DNA of 64,000 nt. Source: Piper betle. Taxonomy: Eukaryota > Streptophyta > Magnoliopsida > Piperales > Piperaceae. Each line of letters opens with the position of its first letter. Position 1 is the first letter of the stretch. The position numbers were made by a program, and so were the translations under genes. The notes under the pieces were generated by a model, which ran no database searches, was not told where the DNA came from, and saw only the letters and a list, made by a program, of their open reading frames with translations. Location: assembly GCA_033002965.1 (NCBI GenBank), contig JAURVB010014879.1, positions 124,001 through 188,000 of the forward strand, written 5' to 3'. Shown here piece after piece: positions 23,288 to 36,068 of this stretch.

Positions 23288-23663
23288 GGCCGTCGGCGGC
23301 GGCGGCGGCGGCGGTTCTCGGCCGTCGCCGGTAGTGGTGGGAAGAGGGGGAGGGTGTGGCGCTTTTTTGGGTTGGGCAAGGCCCATTTGATATAGGCCCA
23401 AAAAGAACTAAGAAAAGGCCCAAAAAGAGAACTAACCAAAGGCCCATCAGCCCATAGGTTTGTTAGTAAGAGGGGTATCCAATGCTTCGTCAAATCCATT
23501 GTAGTTAGTGTTGGCCCTCTCGAACCGTTCGCCTCGGCTCAAACCCTTTTTTAAAACAACACTTTTTTTTCCTTTTGAGAACAACGGTTCTCTTTTTATT
23601 TACTTTCAGTTGGGCAAAGCTCAAATCCAACATTTAATTTTTTTTTTGCAATTTTCATTGAAC

Positions 23664-23728
<65 letters not shown>

Positions 23729-24471
23729 AATGCAGAAGAAACTGGCTACCAACCAAGAAAAAAACAAGATAACATGAAAGAAACTGAATTGCCGACTAAG
23801 AAGATTTTTCTTAGTTGGTAGACTAGCAAATAACACGTCGGTATTTGATCTAAATTCGAATATTTGAATATTATATTTATTTTATTTATTATGTCCTAGT
23901 ATGCTCTAAATCCAAAAAAACCTATTGAACTAATGATCCATGTTTAATTTGTAAATAAAAATAACATAAACATGAATACAAAATATAAGAAAAATAATAT
24001 AATATTATTTTTAATTATTTAAAATATATTTTTATAAATATTACTTAGATCGGATCACTGAAAACCCAGACTCGATCCGGTTTTTTAGTATATATAATGT
24101 ATGCCCTAATCTATACCTGTAAGTCCTGCATGAATTAAATGGGTTGGATTTGCGAGTAAATCCATCGACATGTCCGGTCAATAACTTTATTATTATTTTT
24201 ATATCTACCACAAAATTACTGAAAATATTAATCCAGGGATTGTTCTTTTGCACATTATTATTATGAGTGGCAACCACGGGTGAAGGGTGGCGAAATGGGC
24301 TTTGTGATTTTCGAGGCCCATCTATTATATGAGCCAAATAACAAAGCCTATATGTTGGAATTTCTGTCTTGTACAAACCCCATTTGTTGAATTGTTGATG
24401 CGAAGAGCTCAATCTTTTTATTATATATACATTTTTCATGCACATATATGGCTTATTTGGATCACAACTTC
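23288..24471. other. Spacer upstream of GEN1
   Basis: A GC-rich leader of GEN1 extends to about 23370. The rest is AT-rich with the (TA)30 run at 23667-23726. No gene is seen. Confidence 0.55.
23667..23726. repeat. (TA)30 microsatellite
   Basis: An uninterrupted 60-base TA run, the longest in the window and a likely length-polymorphic marker. Confidence 0.95.
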
Positions 24472-24479
24472 AAGGGAAT

Positions 24480-25249
24480 CAGTGATGCGCAAATCACTTG
24501 GAATCGGCCGATTTAAATCGGATCGGTGGCGATCCGATTTAAAAAACCCTATGAATCGGCTAGGCTCGAATTGGTCCGTGAATCAGCTGATTAGAGCCGA
24601 TTTTCACCCGATTAGAACCGATTCCGGCCAGCGGCAGGGGAGGTGGCGAGGGCGACAATGGGCGACCGGGGGGGGGGCGGGGCTGGGTGGCAACGGCGGC
24701 GGGGGACGGGGCGAGGGCGGGGATGGGCGAGGGCGAGGGCAGGTGGGGATGACTGGGTGATAGGGCTGTGAGGGCGGCTTCGGGGTGGTGGGGTAGGGCA
24801 TGGTGGGAGGCGAGGAGGGGGGCGACCGGGCGGGGTGGTGGGGCGAGCGAGGGGTGAGGGCGAGGCGGGGCGGGGCGGGGTGGTGGCGATCGGGAGAGGG
24901 TACATGGGCGGCAGCAGGGGGAGATAGGGGATGAAATATCAGTGGTATTTTCGTAATTAAAAGTTGACTCGACTCCGACTGGAGTTAAAAATAATAACTA
25001 ACTCTAAATAATTTTAAAAAAATCCAAAAATATGAAAAAATATCATAAAATATAATACATATTATAACATGAAAATTATATTAGAATGACATATTCTATA
25101 CTAATAACCTACTAATTTTGACTAAGTTAAAATTTTTGTATAGGACCAATTCAGGCCGATTCAACTAGACTGATTCCTGTCCGATTTAGACCGATTCCGA
25201 TTCCGACTCCCTCAAAAACCGATTCCGATTCCTATTTTTTGCAACCACG
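24480..25249 (+). mobile_element. Complete non-autonomous hAT-like element with 8-bp target duplication
   Basis: The direct repeat AAGGGAAT flanks the element on both sides (24472-24479 and 25250-25257). The termini are imperfect inverted repeats: CAGTGATGCGCAAAT on the left and ATTTTTTGCAACCACG on the right. Next to each end lie clusters of ATCGG/CCGAT words. An 8-bp duplication and CA..TG-type ends fit the hAT superfamily. The core (24625-24910) is very GC-rich, purine-biased and low in complexity, with no transposase. The 3' third is AT-rich and matches the nested element at 7170-7633. The perfect target duplication means the insertion is younger than that copy. Confidence 0.8.
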
Positions 25250-25257
25250 AAGGGAAT

Positions 25258-25930
25258 GCTATTTTAATTTGAGAATATATAATAGCCAATTTGGTCTCCC
25301 TCAAAACCCAGCATCTTTGTTTTTTTTGTTTGCATGTCAATTCACACTATTAGAAATGGAATGCTGCTTCAATTATATATGTTTATATTATTCATGTCAA
25401 TTACATGTGCAATTAAATAGAATATGATATGCTAGAGAAGAGCAAATTGTCTGATTCCTACATCATAAAGGGTAACTAATTTTGGTTGAAAAGACCAACT
25501 CCTATTGTGATCATCCTAAATTAAAGATGTTTCTTGATGTCTAATTCAAATTATCAATTATTATAACTCCCTTTACAGATAAATAGAAGTACGATTCAGG
25601 CTTTCGGGCGGAGAAAGATTTATATTTTTTTATCTCAGTTATCTGAAAATAGGAAATTAGTAATTAAGAATAAGATAATTAAGTGCAAATTTTTCATTGC
25701 AAATGTTAATACTTTCTCAAAAAATAGCATTAGCGAATGGGATTAAGTGGGAGTATTTTGATCGAAATATTCGCACATAATCCCAATATTACTACATCGG
25801 GCAATAATTGACAAGATTACCCTCATATAGTGTTAAAATAAAACACGTGGCAAGTTTAGAGCCTAATTCAACGGGGCTTCCTAGTCATTTAACTAATACA
25901 AACCGTTACTAACTGCTATTTCCATTTTTA
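25258..25930. other. Spacer downstream of the TRM-like gene
   Basis: AT-rich sequence with no recognisable gene. It should contain the 3' untranslated region of the minus-strand gene ending at 25935. Confidence 0.55.
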
Positions 25931-25934
25931 CCCC

Positions 25935-28525
25935 TCAGCAAAATAGCTCAATGATCAGCTCCTCCACCACTCTCATGGCCACCGCGGCAGCCACCTCCGC
26001 CTCCTCCTCGCCGAATGTCCGCCACCGCCCGTCGCCCTCCATCTCCTTGACATGCCACTCACTCATGTCCTCAACTCCCCACTTCCCTTCCGCCACTCCG
26101 CCGCCGCCAATTGCCCACTTTTCCGCCACCACCACCAGCTCCTCCACCGACGTATTCCCGTCGCGCAGACCTTCACTAAGGAAGTCCAACACCAGCTCCC
26201 TATCTGCCTTTGTCAACTCTATCTCCTTATCAATGAGCATACAACTCATGAGTAGCTCCTTTGCGTGATCTTCCTCCTCCATATCGTCTTCTTCATCGTG
26301 GGAGAGGTTGTAGCCGCCACTAGTCGGAGAGTAGAGCTCGGACTCGGAGAGTCGGCTTTCGAGGTTGACGGGTTCAAGCTCAGCCAAGCTCTCGAAGTGT
26401 CGGATTTTTTGCATGAACTTCTTCTTCGCCCCTTCAATAAAGTTAAATTTATTATAATATATATTATTTAATTATTGTGTGCAGTTAAATTCCTTACTCA
26501 ATATAACCTCCGTAGAGGTGAACAACTTACTCTCCGCATTGGGAAGGCTATGGAAGTGGGCGTAGGAAGACGACGACGATGACGATGGTGAGTTACCATC
26601 CTCGTCGGGGAAGTCCAACACGGACACCGGGCTTAGCTGCTCTTTCTCTTCGTACGAGCACTCCGACCCTACCTTCTCACCACCTTTCACCTGTTACAAG
26701 CAAAAAGTGGGGATGAGATTATCAGAATATTCGCCATAAGTCAAAAAAAGCTTAATTTTTTATCACTTTTAAGAATGTCGTGAAAAGAGAAATTGTTTTT
26801 ACCGAAGTTGGTTCTGAAAAGCCCGGGCAAGGAGTTCAATTTAAAGCTGTTGTGCTGGGCATTTCCTATTTACATGTAAAAGTATTCCTGACTTTTATTC
26901 AAAAATCCTAGAAAGAGTGTGCTGAACAGTGAGGTTTCTGAAAAAGGTATGTTGGGTGTTTCAGAGGTTCGAATTTATGACTGTAAGAACCAAAATGGAC
27001 AGATCAGTGCAACTGGGAAGGAGGTGAAGGTGAATTTGAATTTTCTCTGGGGCTAATGTTTCATGTTTGTGACATCGATCCCTCATAAGCCTTTCTACAA
27101 AAAGAATTGCATCTTTAATGTTGAGTTCATCCTTTTACTTTCAAGATAGAAGTAGGAGGAGGCCAATTAGCAACTTCAATGTAGATGCCAATGAGCAATT
27201 TGTGCTCCTTGATTACAGGTTAACGTGACAAGGCCATGTATTTTATTATTAGTACATGCCATAATAATATTTATTACTGAACATGCTGGTGGAGTAATAT
27301 GACTAGAGTTTTATGGGATTGAGATGCCCTTCATTAATTAACAGAGCCAGAGCTACTACATGAGCCAACATTAGCCTATATAATTAGTATATGATAACTG
27401 CACTTAAGACGTACATAAAGCATTCTTATTTATACGAACAAGGACAATTAGATGTGGTGATATTTTATCATTTAACATGCAAGTGGTGCAGCATAACTAG
27501 ACCATGAATAAGAGAGTTCTCTTTGTAACAGGCCATAACGTGAATAGATTTTTGTGGGTCTTTCATTAGTAAAGAGAGCTAGAGCTAATACATAGTTAAT
27601 ACATTCATTATATAAATAGTAATATGTATATAAGAGTAGGTAATTAGTGTATTTATCAATAGATCCATACCAGCAGACAACAGACAATGAGCATTAAACA
27701 TCCGCTAATTTATGAACGAGTCCAAAACCCAAAATAAAGAAGAATTAAAGAAACAAAGACCTTGGGTTTCCTGTTGTAGTTGGCCGGTGCAACCACAGAT
27801 TCCTCCTCCTCACCGACACCCTTCTTCTCCCTCCTCCCCTCTCTCCTTGCTGGGGACCTCTTCCCGCCGAACCCACCAACCTGCTCGGCCAAGAAGTCGG
27901 AGGAACAGGTGCTGCCAATATCCAGAGAGAAATCACTGTCTGACCAAGTGCAACTGCTCCATGTAGTGCTGGAGCCATGATCAGATTTTGAACTGGGAGT
28001 GTAACCATCAAGTAATAGGGACGAAACTTTGTTCGGGGACATGTAATTAGCCTCGGCAAATGACTTCCACCTCATGATATCCTTCACTTTCACAGTCATG
28101 GAGGCGTGCAGGTTGTGATCAACCTGCTTTCTTGGCTTCTTGCCCTTGCTCAGACGCCTGGACAGGCTTCTGGGCAGGAAGCTAGGCCTGTGACTGTTTC
28201 CTCCGTTATCGAGATGGGGCTTGTGATGGATGAACTTGACCGCACTGAGCAAAAGAGTTGATGCCCTGTGCAGCTTCGAAATTGCCGCAGAAGCGGCCTT
28301 TGCGCTGCTTCTCATGAGCTTGGGGCGGCCATGGGAGCTGTGGTCGAGCTCCAGTAGGCTTCTGACGGTGGCAGGGTTGGGAAGCCGGCGAGGGTATGCA
28401 AGAAAGCCGTCGGCGGAGCTCGTATCATGCCAGAGATAGTCTTTGAGCATCATAGGCTTGTTGTTGGTGATCCGTCGGGTCTGCTCTGGTGGCCTTGCTA
28501 CTTGTGGTGTGGAATGCAACTCCAT
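25935..28525 (-). CDS. TRM-like protein (TON1-recruiting-motif family, DUF4378 type), three exons
   Basis: Exons at 28525-27761, 26690-26498 and 26431-25935 join in frame to 484 codons. Donors are AAG|GTCTTT and TTGA|GTAAGG; acceptors are ACAG|GTG and GAAG|GGG. The start is the Met codon at 28525; another Met six codons upstream is less likely. Residues 25-62 carry the block MMLKDYLWHDTSSADGF then TVRSLLELD, seen near the N terminus of TRM27/28-type proteins. A basic Ser-rich middle follows, then EEKEQLSPVSVLDFP in exon 2 and KKKFMQKIRHFESLAELEP in exon 3. The C-terminal part has the WHVKEMEGDGRWRTF pattern and ends in EELIIELFC. The family links TON1 and PP2A regulators to cortical microtubules and organ shape. 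The exact member is uncertain. Intron 1 is 1,070 bases and intron 2 is 66. Confidence 0.8.
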
Positions 28526-30290
28526 GGTATTGTACACGCACAACAGAAGAAAGTGGGAAACTCTAAATTCTAAACTCTAGAGTAGTGAAAGAGAGGGAAA
28601 GAGTAGATGGGTAGGCACCAAATGTGAGCAAGAAGTGGAGGAAGGGCTCTGTTTCCACTCTTCTCTCAATATATAACTCTGAGCATGCAAATAAGGTTGG
28701 AATCAATGAGGTTTGAGCGGGTAATGGATCTGAAACTCACACACAAATTAGAGACAGAAACAGAGGGAATCTTCTAGATATGGAGGTCAGAACCAGGTAA
28801 AATGGTGGGTGGGGAAGAAGGGGGAGGCAGCTTCTCAGGAGAAGATCTCCAAGCAGACAGCCATGGGGGGAGGTGGGTTGGCAGCTTGCTGGGTGGGCAT
28901 TGGATTTGAATAATGGGACAGCAAAGTATTTATATTTAGACTATGGTTTGTGAGAGAGATAGAAGATGTAGAAAGGTAACTTATATTTATGCCTAATGTG
29001 AAGAGATGAGATTTGGAGGTGTTTTAATGTTGATGGAGGGCATGGCGCTTGACAGATAGTTGACCTGTCGACGTACACCAGGTGGGGCATGTAGGTTGGC
29101 TTTGATTATTTGATCATGTCAGTAATTAGTTTTTACGAGTATATATGAGTAGTTTGCTCAGACAAACGGGGGTTCCCCGAATCTAACTAAGTCTCAAAAT
29201 TTCAAGAGCAAGAATGAGGAATGAGTTGATGATAAGAAAAATAATGATGTTTTATTAATACTTATGATTTTGCTCTTGTTAATTATATCATTAACAAGGT
29301 TATTCATTGGGCCACTAAGAGTCAAACATAGTTTTACTTCTAGTTGTTTGTCTTTGATTTCGAGTAGATATTATTAGTATTATAGTATAATTATTTTTAA
29401 TTTAGTCTCGTATCAAATATTTTTTAATATAAATTTTAATATATTAGTGAAAATATACATATTAATCTTTAATTTTATTAACTAATTCCTAAAAAGATAT
29501 GACGAGTGACCCAACATCGTATCAAATGATAGGTTGACTAGAGTATGGGCTAAGCCACTAGTTAGAATTTTTTAAAATGGGTGGATTGTAATACCTTCTA
29601 ACTTAGTTCTATATTTAATATCTTATAAAATAAGATCTGATATATTAATAACTTAGGGTAAGACACGTGATACTAATGAAAATGTACCAGTTAATCTTTA
29701 TCCTGTGAATTGACTTTTAAAGGGATAACTTAAATTTACCATCGTTGTTCTTAGGTCGAGCTGTTACATGGAATTTATTAGGTTCAATTGAACATGAGTG
29801 AAATTGTGCTAGATACATTTGTATTTACAATACACTTTTTTTGTATAATTAATTTATATTAAAATTTTGAATTTAAAAAATCATGATATCTCAATTTGAC
29901 ATATTTTATATATAAAATAATAGGATCGTGCATTAAAATTTTAATTCTTATTTAAATTGTTATCATGTCGGTGCTGTCCTATTATTTAGTCAAATATCTT
30001 GAAAAATTTAATATACATTAGGTTAGGTCATTTGGAGTAGTGTGTGAGTTATGAATGAGTGAAAGAAAATTATTGCCTGTTTCATATGAGTGGGTTACTT
30101 TTAACTCATTTGCAAAGCTTTAAATTATTTGGATATGTCTAAGGGTAAAGTTAATGAGCCAAGCATAAAACTTTCATTTTTCCAAGTAAATGTGTGGGAT
30201 TGAGTGGTAGGCATGAATGATGATAAAATGAGAAAGGATGGTAATTGTTTATTCATGGTCAAGGACTATGGAATTGTCCCCTGATCTCAA
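28526..30290. other. Promoter side of the TRM-like gene and spacer
   Basis: The 5' leader and promoter of the minus-strand TRM-like gene occupy roughly the first 400 bases. Two inverted copies of a short dispersed repeat lie at 29400-29530 and 29560-29740. No other gene is seen. Confidence 0.55.
29400..29740 (-). repeat. Short dispersed repeat, two copies, inverted relative to 33.6 and 34.4 kb
   Basis: On the minus strand both stretches share the layout seen at 33555-33690 and 34385-34520: a TAAGTTATCCC-type start, a run around AATTAAAGAT, then ACTAATATATTA, and a right side with GATATTAC in some copies. Identity by eye is moderate and the boundaries are soft. This may be an LTR fragment or SINE-like family. 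Confidence 0.45.
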
Positions 30291-30297
30291 AGACTAG

Positions 30298-31430
30298 CGA
30301 AAAAATAGCCTTCTCTTACTAAAATTTTAAGTGATAAAAGGCTGAAATTTGGTGAGAAAAAGGTAGTGACACTAAATTTGTCACCCAGAAATTTTATTGA
30401 CTAAAGCTTTTACATCAAATTAAATTTGGTAGCAGAACGGTGAAAATTGCCAATAAAATACCTCAATGACAAATTTGAGTGGCAAAACAGTGATAGATTG
30501 ACACGGGTGGCAAAGGTCGATGGTCATGTTGTCACCGAAATTTTTATGACAATTTTTTAAAAAATTAAAAAATTTTTGTTGGCGGCCATATGGCAGCTAA
30601 AAGCTGGGCCGAGGGGGAGCAATGATGTGGCAGGGGTTGCATAGAACAACGGTGGCACACAAGTGAAGGACGAATGGCAGTCAGCGGTAGTGCAAACAAC
30701 TAGGGAACGGGGGTGGCATGCCGCGATGGCAGAGGACGGTGGCATGAGGGCAATGGTAGGGAGCAGTGGTGCGGCATGATGGTGAAGGGGCAAGGCGGGG
30801 CATGGGGTGCAGTGGTGGTGGGTGAAGGGTGGGGCGGGGCCTGGGGCACGACAGTGGTCAGGCGACAATGAAGGCCATCGGTCACGTGGACCGTGGTTGA
30901 AACAAGTAGCTATGGCTGTGTCACAAGTGCCCATTTAATGTGTACCTATGATGCAAATTAATGGCACTAATGGGTCAAGAGAGTGATAAAATACATTTGA
31001 CACCGAAATATTTGGCTACAAATTGGTGACAAATTATTAAAATATCGACCAAAATTTCACTAGTATTTATTTTTGACATAAAAAAATAGTGTCAAAATGG
31101 TGATAGAATATTTTCGACACAAAATTTTTGTGATAATTTGATGACAAATTATTAAATATTCACCACCAAAATTTTAGTGTTAAAATTGGGTGGCATCTAT
31201 TTTTTACATGGCAAACATTTTCTCACCAAATTTTGGTGAAAAAATGGTGGTAAAGCATCTTGTTGATTTTAATTGGTGATTTTTAGGTGATAAATTTTTT
31301 TGTCACCGTATTTCAGTAACAAAATGGTGATAATTTTGTAACTAAAAATTTCAGTGACAAATTACACTAGCGAAATAAGAGATTAAATCTTAATTTCTTG
31401 ATAAGAGTTATTTTTATTAGGGCTATTTAA
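30298..31430. mobile_element. Non-autonomous TIR element with subterminal repeats (CACTA-like style)
   Basis: Both flanks are crowded with words such as AAATTTGGTGA, TGACAAA and AAATGGTGA in both orientations, the pattern of subterminal repeats in CACTA/En-Spm-type elements. Possible inverted ends are AAAATAGCC near 30301-30310 and GGCTATTTAA near 31421-31430. The sequence CTAGCGAAA occurs in direct orientation at both ends (30293 and 31371). The core (30580-30905) is GC-rich with chance ORFs. There is no transposase and no target duplication could be assigned, so class and ends are uncertain. Confidence 0.5.
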
Positions 31431-33197
31431 TCCATTATTGGGATTTATTCTGAGGCCTTTTTTATCATTTTTATATTCAAAATATTGAGCTTTACTAAGT
31501 CAACTTTTATACATAAAAAACACTAAATGCCTTGCAAAGATAAAACATGTGTCCATCTAATACCTAAATTCTAAGTTATATCGTTTTTTTCGTAATATTT
31601 TATTTATTTTATAACTTTTATTTTACATAACTATTTTGTATGCATTATTACTAAAAATTGTTAACCGAAATTAAAATGTTAACCGGTTCTTATCTAGGTG
31701 AAGATGGGATTTGGAACTAATTTAGAAATATCATCAATTATGTCTGTGCAAACAAATCAATCTTTAATTTTAAACAAAATCTATTTGTTTTATTTGCAAG
31801 GTAAGAAAATATGTAATGGGCCATTCCCTTAATCCCACTTAATTTATATAACCCTGGTTGTATACACTGATTGAGCATAGTATGGGCCCATCGGTCCCAC
31901 AAACGAGATAACGAATCGGGTCATTTGTCGTTTGCCTGCTGCCCTGAAAGTTCCGAAATTAAAACTAACGTGGCGACGTTTCTTCCGTTAGGTTTTCGGT
32001 GGGACGATAAATAGACCGAGTTCTCTGTTTGTATTTCCATGAATAATTAAAATAATCAATTTTATTAAAAATTATAAAATGTATATTTTTTATTCATTCC
32101 AATAAAATTATAATATTTATATGATAATTTTTATTTTTTTGATATGATATATATATATATATTTAAAATTACTTATTAAATGATTATGTTTATAAAATAA
32201 TAATATAATTTTGATTAAATAATTAATCAAATTTATTTATTTTATAACTTATAATTTATTTCAGTTATCCGGTTACCAAACTAAAATATTTTAATTTGGT
32301 TCAATTTCGTATCAGGAGGAATTCACTTTGGTATTAATTACAAAATCCGGTCGCCAAACTTAATTTGGTCCGGTCAGTTCTTGACCTACCGAAGCACCCT
32401 AATCAACATTCAACAATGCATGCGTCCTCGTATAAGTCCATGGGTAGAGCACGCATGCAATACCCTGTCCTCAATCTATGTACTTCTCTTAGTACTCCAC
32501 TACGATATGGACGAGAATTAACAGGCAACTAGTTTCCACAAAAAATTCTTTATTAAAACCACTAGTTGAGATGTCGCTTAATGAGTTGTATGAATTATGT
32601 TAAAGATTGACTCCGATTAAAGAGATAGACTCACAGTAAATAAAGAGAAAGATTATAATAATGCAATTTATTTTTTATTTACTTTTGTTTTATTTTGAGC
32701 GGTTGAATAACCTACTTTTAATCGTATCTCGATTTTTACTCCCCTCTTATTAATAAGGCAGAAAATAAAATATAGGGAACCCCATACACCCCCCCCCCCC
32801 CAAAAAAAAGAGAAAGTGGGTATCATGAAGAAAAACATACATGAAATCAACTTCCTTTTTTTTTCATAAAAATGCATATATATCTTGCTATAGTTACTTA
32901 ATTATATATTTGACTTCTTTTAAAGTAGTACTTATTAGTTCCAACCATATGTTACTGTAAGGCTGCCATGCAACATTATTATAGCCTCATCTACATATGA
33001 TTAAATATTCAGTTTTCATTTTTAAACTACACATTGTCATTTCATTTTCACAGCCAATTGTTTTATGCAAATGACTGAGCAGCTATGAACTACATAAATT
33101 CGCCATGCAGGATCTTCAACTTGTTTGGAGTACTGCTCATCTGAAACAAGATAGAAAAATGATTAACGCAACTCAGTATAAAGATCCATCCTTATCA

Positions 33198-33488
33198 TCA
33201 AACCGAAAAGTACTGTGTTTGCAGCACAGTGAACATTGAAACCAGGTCATTTTTCTGTTCAATATTTTGGTTGATGCAATATGGTTGCTTGTTGGACCAC
33301 ATATGCATTATCTTCCTCACATGGACATATACTCGCAAATTAAATGGCTTCTTTTTGACCTGTTGTGAGCTTACTTGGTCACTTTTCCTGGTTGTTATAG
33401 CAAGTGTCATCCCACCCATGGACATATATATAATGAATTGAATACCAAATTTATTTGAATGCATGCATTTTATACTTTGTTTGTACAT
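33198..33488 (-). other. Unrecognised open frame, possible exon remnant
   Basis: This 96-codon minus-strand frame has a more protein-like composition than its surroundings: FNLRVYVHVRKIMHMWSNKQ, with Trp, His and Met spread through it. No start context, splice sites or domain could be assigned. On the same strand, sequence near 33090-33140 reads EQYSKQVEDPAWRIYVVHS in one frame. It may be an exon remnant of an unidentified gene, or chance. Confidence 0.25.
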
Positions 33489-33554
33489 AAATTCCTTTTA
33501 AATGTTCAAAATTCAGATAATATTTTATAGTTGTCAATAACGACCCAGCCTAAG

Positions 33555-34520
33555 TCATCTTTTAAAATAATTAACCGAAGTTAAAGATTTATAAAATATC
33601 TCCACTAATATATTAAATTTTTTCTGAGTATTAGAACTAATTAGGGATATTATGATCCATCCACTTGGTCGGTTTGGTTGTCCTGAAATTATACAAAAGA
33701 AATATAAAATTTAAAGGCCAAAATTTTTTTTTGAGTTTAAATGTCTTAATAATTAGTCAAAAAAATTTATTTTCAGTAAAAACAAGTCTATGTAAAAATT
33801 TTACAAAATAATATTTTCTTGTGAACAAAAAAAATTGAAGGAAATTTTGGAAGATATATACACATGGGAAAAAATATTTTATTTTCATCTTATTTTTTTA
33901 TTATCCAAACATATAAGAGAAATTTTTAAAATTTTCATATAATTTTATTTTAAGATTATATTTCCAGTTCCTATGACTTTTATTTTTTTATTTACATTAT
34001 ATTCATGCCAACTAAACGGGTCTTTATAAAAAAATTCATCATCAAAACATCTTTCATCGGCTTGTGGACGAGTTTGGATCACAAGCTCGTACATGCTTGC
34101 TGCCAAGCTTGTTGCCTATTTGATTGCCAATTGGCAATTAATCAGTTCCAACACTGAAAATGGTGCATTAACTAAACTGAATTTGAAAAAAAATAATTGT
34201 TTTCGTGTCAAGTGGTAGAAAAAGAACGTACAAGCCTTGTAATTTCGAGCCACGTACGTGCGTTCTGGGCTCCTGTAGACCTACGTTTAATTTAGTCCAA
34301 CATATTCTTTAATGAAGTTCTCGATCAATTTTAGTATTAGTTATTTGTAATAACTCATATCAAATATATATTAATAGGCTTAAGTTATCCCTTCAAAATA
34401 CTTAATCAAAATTAAAAATCTATATATCATCTCTAATAATACACTAGATTTTACCCATGTAAATATTAAACGTGGGGGCCAATTTGAGGATATTACATGG
34501 TCCTGGTTGGTTAAACTTAT
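33555..34520 (+). repeat. Two plus-strand copies of the short dispersed repeat
   Basis: Copies of about 130 bp at 33555-33690 and 34385-34520 align by eye from a CTTTTAAAATA/CCTTCAAAATA start to a GGATATTA-TGATCC/GGATATTACATGG end, separated by unrelated sequence. The same family appears inverted at 29400-29740. Confidence 0.5.
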
Positions 34521-35489
34521 ATAACTTATATTAGCTCAAAATATTTTTCATATATTATTTGTATATTTCTTTATTCTGTGTAAAACTTCAATTAGCTACT
34601 TGACATATGGCATCCTAAATGCACTAGGTTTTCAATATTGCACGAGATTCCAAATTACATGTTTAAAAGGTATTAGACATGATGTTTAATTATATCTCAA
34701 CTAATTAACAGTAGTAGATTACTTGATTGAGCTCCGTTGTGAAAACGAGTGCATTATTAATTTATGCCCATTTAACACCACCTTTGTTTTTCATCACTTT
34801 GTTTAATAAAATCCAAGTGATTGAACATTTCTCGGCATGTAAGTTTTGTTTAGACCCAACAAAAACATGACTAGAGAATGTTGTTCTTGGTTAATATTAC
34901 TATAAATATATATTGGTCGGTGGAGATATATATATACCAATATTTTCTTATCTTTACTTGGCAATAATAAATCTGTATTTGACCATATGTTCACGAGTTC
35001 ATGAACCGGTGACATGAGCGGTGTAGCTAGTCGAACTAGAAGACACTAGGAGGGCCCCCACCGTGGTTGGTGACCTAGCAGCTAAAGACAACAACTAATT
35101 ATACTACTTGATTCATATGATTATACCTAATTAAGGTTTTGAAATTTTTTGGCTCCTCTCGGTGGAGACTCCCGAGCGTCCCCATCGTTGACGACCTTGC
35201 ATCTCCAATATCGGCGTTCCCGTTGGAAGGAGACAAAACCGGTTCCAAGTTATTTCATGTGCCCGGGTAACCAAAATATTTATCACTAACTAAGAAAACT
35301 TTTGTGAGGAGGTTTATAGGGATGAATTTGAAACTCAACAAATTGTTTTCACTAAAATTCTTGTTTCTTAATAGGGTAGGTAGGTACATGATTAATTATA
35401 CTTAAAAATATTTACTCGAGTAATGGCAGACGGCAGCACCGAAGTTGGGGACATGTAGTAGCTTCTTTCTTTCTTCTTTCTCTGGTAGG

Positions 35490-36050
35490 TCACTTGGCGG
35501 TGATTTTCTGGTGGCTTCAGGCTTCAATGATGTCAGGGCAAGGCTTGGACTTCAAGAAGCACTTCGGTCTTCGCCTTGGTGGTCTTGTCTGGGTCCGGTA
35601 TGACTGGGGTTGGCTAGAAATTTGTCGGAAAGTCGGTGAAAAAACCTGTAACATAGCAAACTGGAGAGTTTTCCTTCTTCTCCGGCTTTGGTGATGGTTT
35701 TGGTCAACGGGAATGGCTTCGATGAGGTATGGCAGGGCTCCGGTGAGGGTTTTCCTCCTCGGCCTCGCTCCACTGGCGGCGGCCAGATATGGCTGGTGGC
35801 CTTATGTGGCGGAGCAACTAGATCTGGCCGAGCGGCCAGCTGGGTCCGGTTAGCTATGGCCAGATGTGGCCGTGCCTTTAAAAAATAAAATAAATAGACT
35901 GGTGCTAGGCCTGGCCAACCGGCCGTGGCCAGAACCTAGCCACCGGCGAGGAAGGGGTAAAAGAGTGTTTTGTTTTGTTTTTGCTTTTCATGAATTTAGG
36001 CCGTCCTTGTGATCGAACACCCAAATTAGAGTTGGGGGCAGGAAACTCTA
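35490..36050 (+). mobile_element. Fragment of the 7.1-8.3 kb TIR element family
   Basis: The stretch TGGCCAGAACCTAGCCACCG followed by GGAAGGGG, a T-rich run and GGCCGTCCTTGTGATCGAA (to about 36040) matches the right end of the 7098-8323 element in the same orientation. Only the right end is clear. The left part (35490-35900) is GC-rich with TGGCC-type words, and no matching left end was found. The solo LTR at 36069 begins about 30 bases further on. Confidence 0.55.
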
Positions 36051-36068
36051 TCTGCCCATGACTCATAG

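Larger units (their letters stand above)
31431..35480. other. Intergenic spacer
   Basis: AT-rich spacer. It contains poly-C/poly-A low complexity at 32790-32808, two copies of a short dispersed repeat (33555-33690 and 34385-34520), and a 96-codon minus-strand frame at 33198-33488 that I do not recognise. A GC-richer patch lies at 35030-35240 with no gene features. Confidence 0.5.

Noticed and set aside
22736..23501. Plus-strand ORFs over the GEN1 first exons
   Set aside because: They are shadows of the minus-strand GEN1 exons and GC-rich leader; conserved XPG motifs are only on the minus strand.
24329..24905. ORFs of 97-143 codons
   Set aside because: They span the boundary and the purine-rich core of the hAT-like element and have Gly/Arg- or Pro-rich composition without domains.
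30293..31379. Canonical CACTA terminal inverted repeats
   Set aside because: CTAGCGAAA appears in the same orientation at both ends, so it is not an inverted terminus; only the subterminal repeat style fits CACTA.
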